Source: DASSHC01 sp035693105 (GTDB taxonomy: Bacteria > Chloroflexota > Chloroflexia > Thermomicrobiales > Thermomicrobiaceae). Taken from it: a DNA stretch of 6,408 nt. The stretch lies in NCBI GenBank assembly GCA_035693105.1, contig DASSHC010000483.1:1-6408 (forward strand). Reading direction: 5' to 3'. This document shows positions 4,537-6,408 of the stretch, piece after piece. The translations under genes were made by a program, and so were the position numbers. The first letter of the stretch is position 1. Each line of letters opens with the position of its first letter. A model generated the notes under the pieces. That model saw nothing but the letters and a program-made list of their open reading frames with translations. It did no database searches and was not told the origin of the DNA.

Positions 4537-5516
4537 TGGCGGAGCCGCAGCCGGCCATCGCCTGCCAGCATCTGGTCAAGCGCTACGGCGCCGTCACCGC
4601 GCTCGCCGGGCTCGACCTCAGCGTGCCCGCCGGCTCGATCTTCGGCTTCCTGGGACCCAACGGCGCCGGCAAGACGACCACGCTGCGCATCCTCACCGGG
4701 CTGGCCGAGCCGACCAGCGGCCGCGCGCTGATCGCCGGGCAGGACGTGCGCCAGGGCGGCGCCGCGCTGCGGCGCGAGATCGGCTACCTGGAGCAGCAGC
4801 CGCAGCTCTACGGCTGGATGCGCGCCCGCGAGTTGCTGGCCTTCGCCGGCGAGCTCTTCGGCCTGCGCGGCGCCCCCCTTGGCGCCCGCGTCGACGAGCT
4901 GTTGGAGCTGACCGGCCTGCAGGCGGCCGCCAACCGGCGCGTCGGCGGCTTCTCCGGCGGCATGCGCCAGCGCCTCGGCCTGGCTCAGGCGCTGATCAAC
5001 CGGCCCCCGGTGCTCCTGCTGGATGAGCCGGTCAGCCAGCTCGACCCCGCCGGGCGGCACGACCTGCTGCGCATCATCGCCGGGCTGCGCGGCCAGGCCA
5101 CGGTCCTGATGTCGACCCACATCCTGGCCGACGTCGAGCGCGTCTGCGACCGGGTGGCGATCATCGACCAGGGGCGGCTGGTGGTGGAGGCGCCGGTGGC
5201 CGAGCTGGAGCGGCGCTACGCCCAGCCGGTCTTCGTGCTGGAGCCGGAGGCCGGGCAGGAGCCCCAGGTCGAGGCATTGGTGTCCGCGCTGGAGCAGCAG
5301 CCCTGGGTGACGAGCGTCACCCGCGAGGGCGCGGCCATCCGGGTGACGAGCGGCGAGCCGGAGACGGCCAGCCGGGCGATCCTGCCGCTGGTGGTGTCGG
5401 CGGGGGTGGCGCTGGCGCGCTTCGAGCGGGCGCGGGCCAGCCTGGAGGACATCTTCCTGCGGCTGGTCGGCGAGGGAGGCCAGGAGCAGGCTCCGTCCGA
5501 GGAGGCGGCGCGATGA
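4536..5516 (+). CDS. ABC transporter ATP-binding protein (YxlF-like)
   Basis: The 326-residue protein is a complete ABC ATPase. It shows an A-loop Tyr17, Walker A GPNGAGKT (40-47), a Q-loop around Gln87-Gln88, the signature FSGGMRQR (139-146), Walker B VLLLDEP (159-165), a D-loop SQLD (167-170) and the H-loop His195 in STH. The EPVSQLDPAGR stretch is of the type found in drug, bacteriocin or membrane-stress exporters paired with ABC-2 permeases. Residues about 230-310 form the C-terminal accessory domain of that group. All catalytic residues are intact. The start is ATG 4536, overlapping the previous stop by one base and preceded by GAGGAGGAG; a longer in-frame reading back to 4458 only retraces the preceding gene in another frame. 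It should energise the permease encoded next. The exported substrate cannot be told. Confidence 0.95.
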   Translation: MAEPQPAIACQHLVKRYGAVTALAGLDLSVPAGSIFGFLGPNGAGKTTTLRILTGLAEPTSGRALIAGQDVRQGGAALRREIGYLEQQPQLYGWMRARELLAFAGELFGLRGAPLGARVDELLELTGLQAAANRRVGGFSGGMRQRLGLAQALINRPPVLLLDEPVSQLDPAGRHDLLRIIAGLRGQATVLMSTHILADVERVCDRVAIIDQGRLVVEAPVAELERRYAQPVFVLEPEAGQEPQVEALVSALEQQPWVTSVTREGAAIRVTSGEPETASRAILPLVVSAGVALARFERARASLEDIFLRLVGEGGQEQAPSEEAAR

Positions 5517-6277
5517 GCACCTTCGGCGTGCTGCTGGGCAAGGATCTGACCGAGCAGTGGCGCACGCGCCGGCTGCTGATCGTGGTCATCATCTTCCTGC
5601 TGCTGGGGCTCAGCTCGCCGCTGCTGGCCTACTACACGCCACAGCTCGTGGCCCACACCGCCGGTGATCTCCAGCTCAGCGTGCCGACGCCGACGACGGC
5701 CGACGCGGTCGACCAACTGCTGAAGAACCTGACCCAGATCGGCCCCTTCGCCGCCATCCTGCTGGCGATGGGCACGGTGGCGCGCGAGCTGGAGCGCGGC
5801 ACGGCGGCCTTCATCCTGAGCAAGCCGGTCAGCCGCGACGCCTTCCTGGCTTCCAAGTTCCTGGCGCTGGCGCTGCTGCTGGCGCTGGCGGTGCTGGTGG
5901 CCGCGATCGGCGCCTACTTCTACACGGCGGTCATCTTCAGCAGGTTGCCGCTGGCGGGGTTCGCCGCCGCGAATCTCCTGGCGCTGCTGCTGTTGCTGGC
6001 GTTCGCCGCCTTCACCTTTCTCGGGAGCGCGCTGCTCGGCTCGGCGCTGCCGGCCGCCGGGCTCGGCTTCGCCCTCTGGGTGCTCAGCGGCATCGTCGGC
6101 GTGGTCCCCCACGCCGGGCGCTTCACCCCGCTCGGGCTGGGCGACCCGGCGCGCGGCCTGGCGCTCGGCCAGCCGGCGGCGCACCTCGGCGCCTCGCTGG
6201 CCGCCACCCTGGCGCTGATCGCCCTGACCCTGGCCGCCACCTGGCTCGTCTTCCGCCGCAAGGAGATCGAGAGCTAG
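5513..6277 (+). CDS. ABC-2 type transporter permease (YxlG/NosY-like)
   Basis: The 254-residue protein has a short basic N-terminal cytoplasmic stretch and about six hydrophobic helices (roughly 21-43, 75-93, 115-142, 149-175, 180-200 and 224-247). An extracytoplasmic loop (about 44-72) follows the first helix. The cytoplasmic segment VARELERGTAAFILSKPVSRDAFLASKFLA (89-118) is the usual coupling region of ABC-2 permeases and contacts the ATPase. It ends with the basic tail FRRKEIES. The ATG at 5513 overlaps the ATPase stop by four bases (ATGA) and is preceded by GGAGG (5501-5505), so the pair is translationally coupled. Two copies should pair with two ATPase subunits in the membrane. The gene ends at the palindrome CTAG shared with the convergent right-edge gene. 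Confidence 0.93.
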   Translation: MSTFGVLLGKDLTEQWRTRRLLIVVIIFLLLGLSSPLLAYYTPQLVAHTAGDLQLSVPTPTTADAVDQLLKNLTQIGPFAAILLAMGTVARELERGTAAFILSKPVSRDAFLASKFLALALLLALAVLVAAIGAYFYTAVIFSRLPLAGFAAANLLALLLLLAFAAFTFLGSALLGSALPAAGLGFALWVLSGIVGVVPHAGRFTPLGLGDPARGLALGQPAAHLGASLAATLALIALTLAATWLVFRRKEIES

Positions 6278-6408
6278 CGCGCCACCGCCTCGGGCTCGGC
6301 GCGGCGGGAGAGGCGGCCGCCGAAACGGACCCAGCGCGGTGTGCCCTCGCCGGGGATGAACTCGACGCGCGAGCCCTTGGCGTCGCCGTCGGCCACGATG
6401 AAGCGGCC
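6274..6408 (-). CDS. 3' end of a leftward gene, cut by the right edge
   Basis: On the minus strand the window opens inside a reading frame with 44 residues, GRFIVADGDAKGSRVEFIPG (1-20) then EGTPRWVRFGGRLSRRAEPE and AVAR, and ends with TAG at 6276-6274. Third codon positions are almost all G or C, as in the other genes here, which supports a real coding frame. The pattern of short strands (FIVADGD, SRVEFI, WVRFGGRL) resembles a small C-terminal beta domain, such as those that follow serine-hydrolase domains, but this is a weak guess and I do not assign a family. Its stop lies within the permease stop, so the two genes are convergent with a 4-base overlap and no room for a terminator between them. 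Confidence 0.62.
   Translation of the reverse strand, partial: GRFIVADGDAKGSRVEFIPGEGTPRWVRFGGRLSRRAEPEAVAR

Noticed and set aside
5216..6184. 322-codon leftward open frame rich in Gln, Arg and Gly opposite the ABC genes
   Set aside because: The composition is that of an antisense GC-rich shadow, while the sense strand carries clear ABC ATPase and permease sequences.
1..6408. CRISPR arrays, insertion-sequence transposases, rRNA genes and known riboswitches
   Set aside because: No regularly spaced repeats, no transposase motifs, no rRNA sequence and no recognisable riboswitch core were found on either strand.

Overview
The window is very GC-rich chromosomal DNA from a bacterium that uses strong Shine-Dalgarno sites and GC-ending codons. 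No phylogenetic marker is present. The GC content, the tRNA-Leu without an encoded CCA end, a dispersed-repeat hairpin of the 'HPERSRGI' type, and the gene families together fit a Chloroflexota-like (for example Thermomicrobia) or other high-GC soil or thermophilic bacterium, but this is only a guess.

Layout. Positions 1-29 hold the first codons of a leftward gene that runs off the edge. A 200-bp divergent region with several palindromes follows, then a rightward SnoaL-like small protein (261-722). A leftward tRNA-Leu(CAA) lies at 828-910 with its own extended -10 promoter. Divergent from it is a large rightward gene (1034-2887) encoding a 617-residue protein. Its last third looks like a nucleoside phosphorylase/AMP nucleosidase domain, and its roughly 370-residue N-terminal part I cannot assign to a family. 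A 113-nt near-perfect hairpin (2924-3036) sits between this gene and a convergent SAM-dependent methyltransferase (3081-3830, leftward).

Divergent from the methyltransferase is a tight rightward operon. It encodes a YbjQ/UPF0145 protein (3981-4316), a 65-residue two-helix PLDc_N-type membrane protein (4339-4536), an ABC ATPase (4536-5516) and an ABC-2 permease (5513-6277). The last three overlap by 1 and 4 nt and have the same order as yxlE-yxlF-yxlG of the Bacillus sigY operon, but no sigma factor is seen here. The ATPase and permease should form a membrane exporter or a membrane-stress transporter, with the small protein as an accessory or regulator. At the right edge the 3' end of a leftward gene shares the stop palindrome CTAG with the permease gene.

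The points most worth following up are the two-part nucleosidase-like protein, the long intergenic hairpin, and the YbjQ-linked YxlEFG-like operon without its sigma factor.
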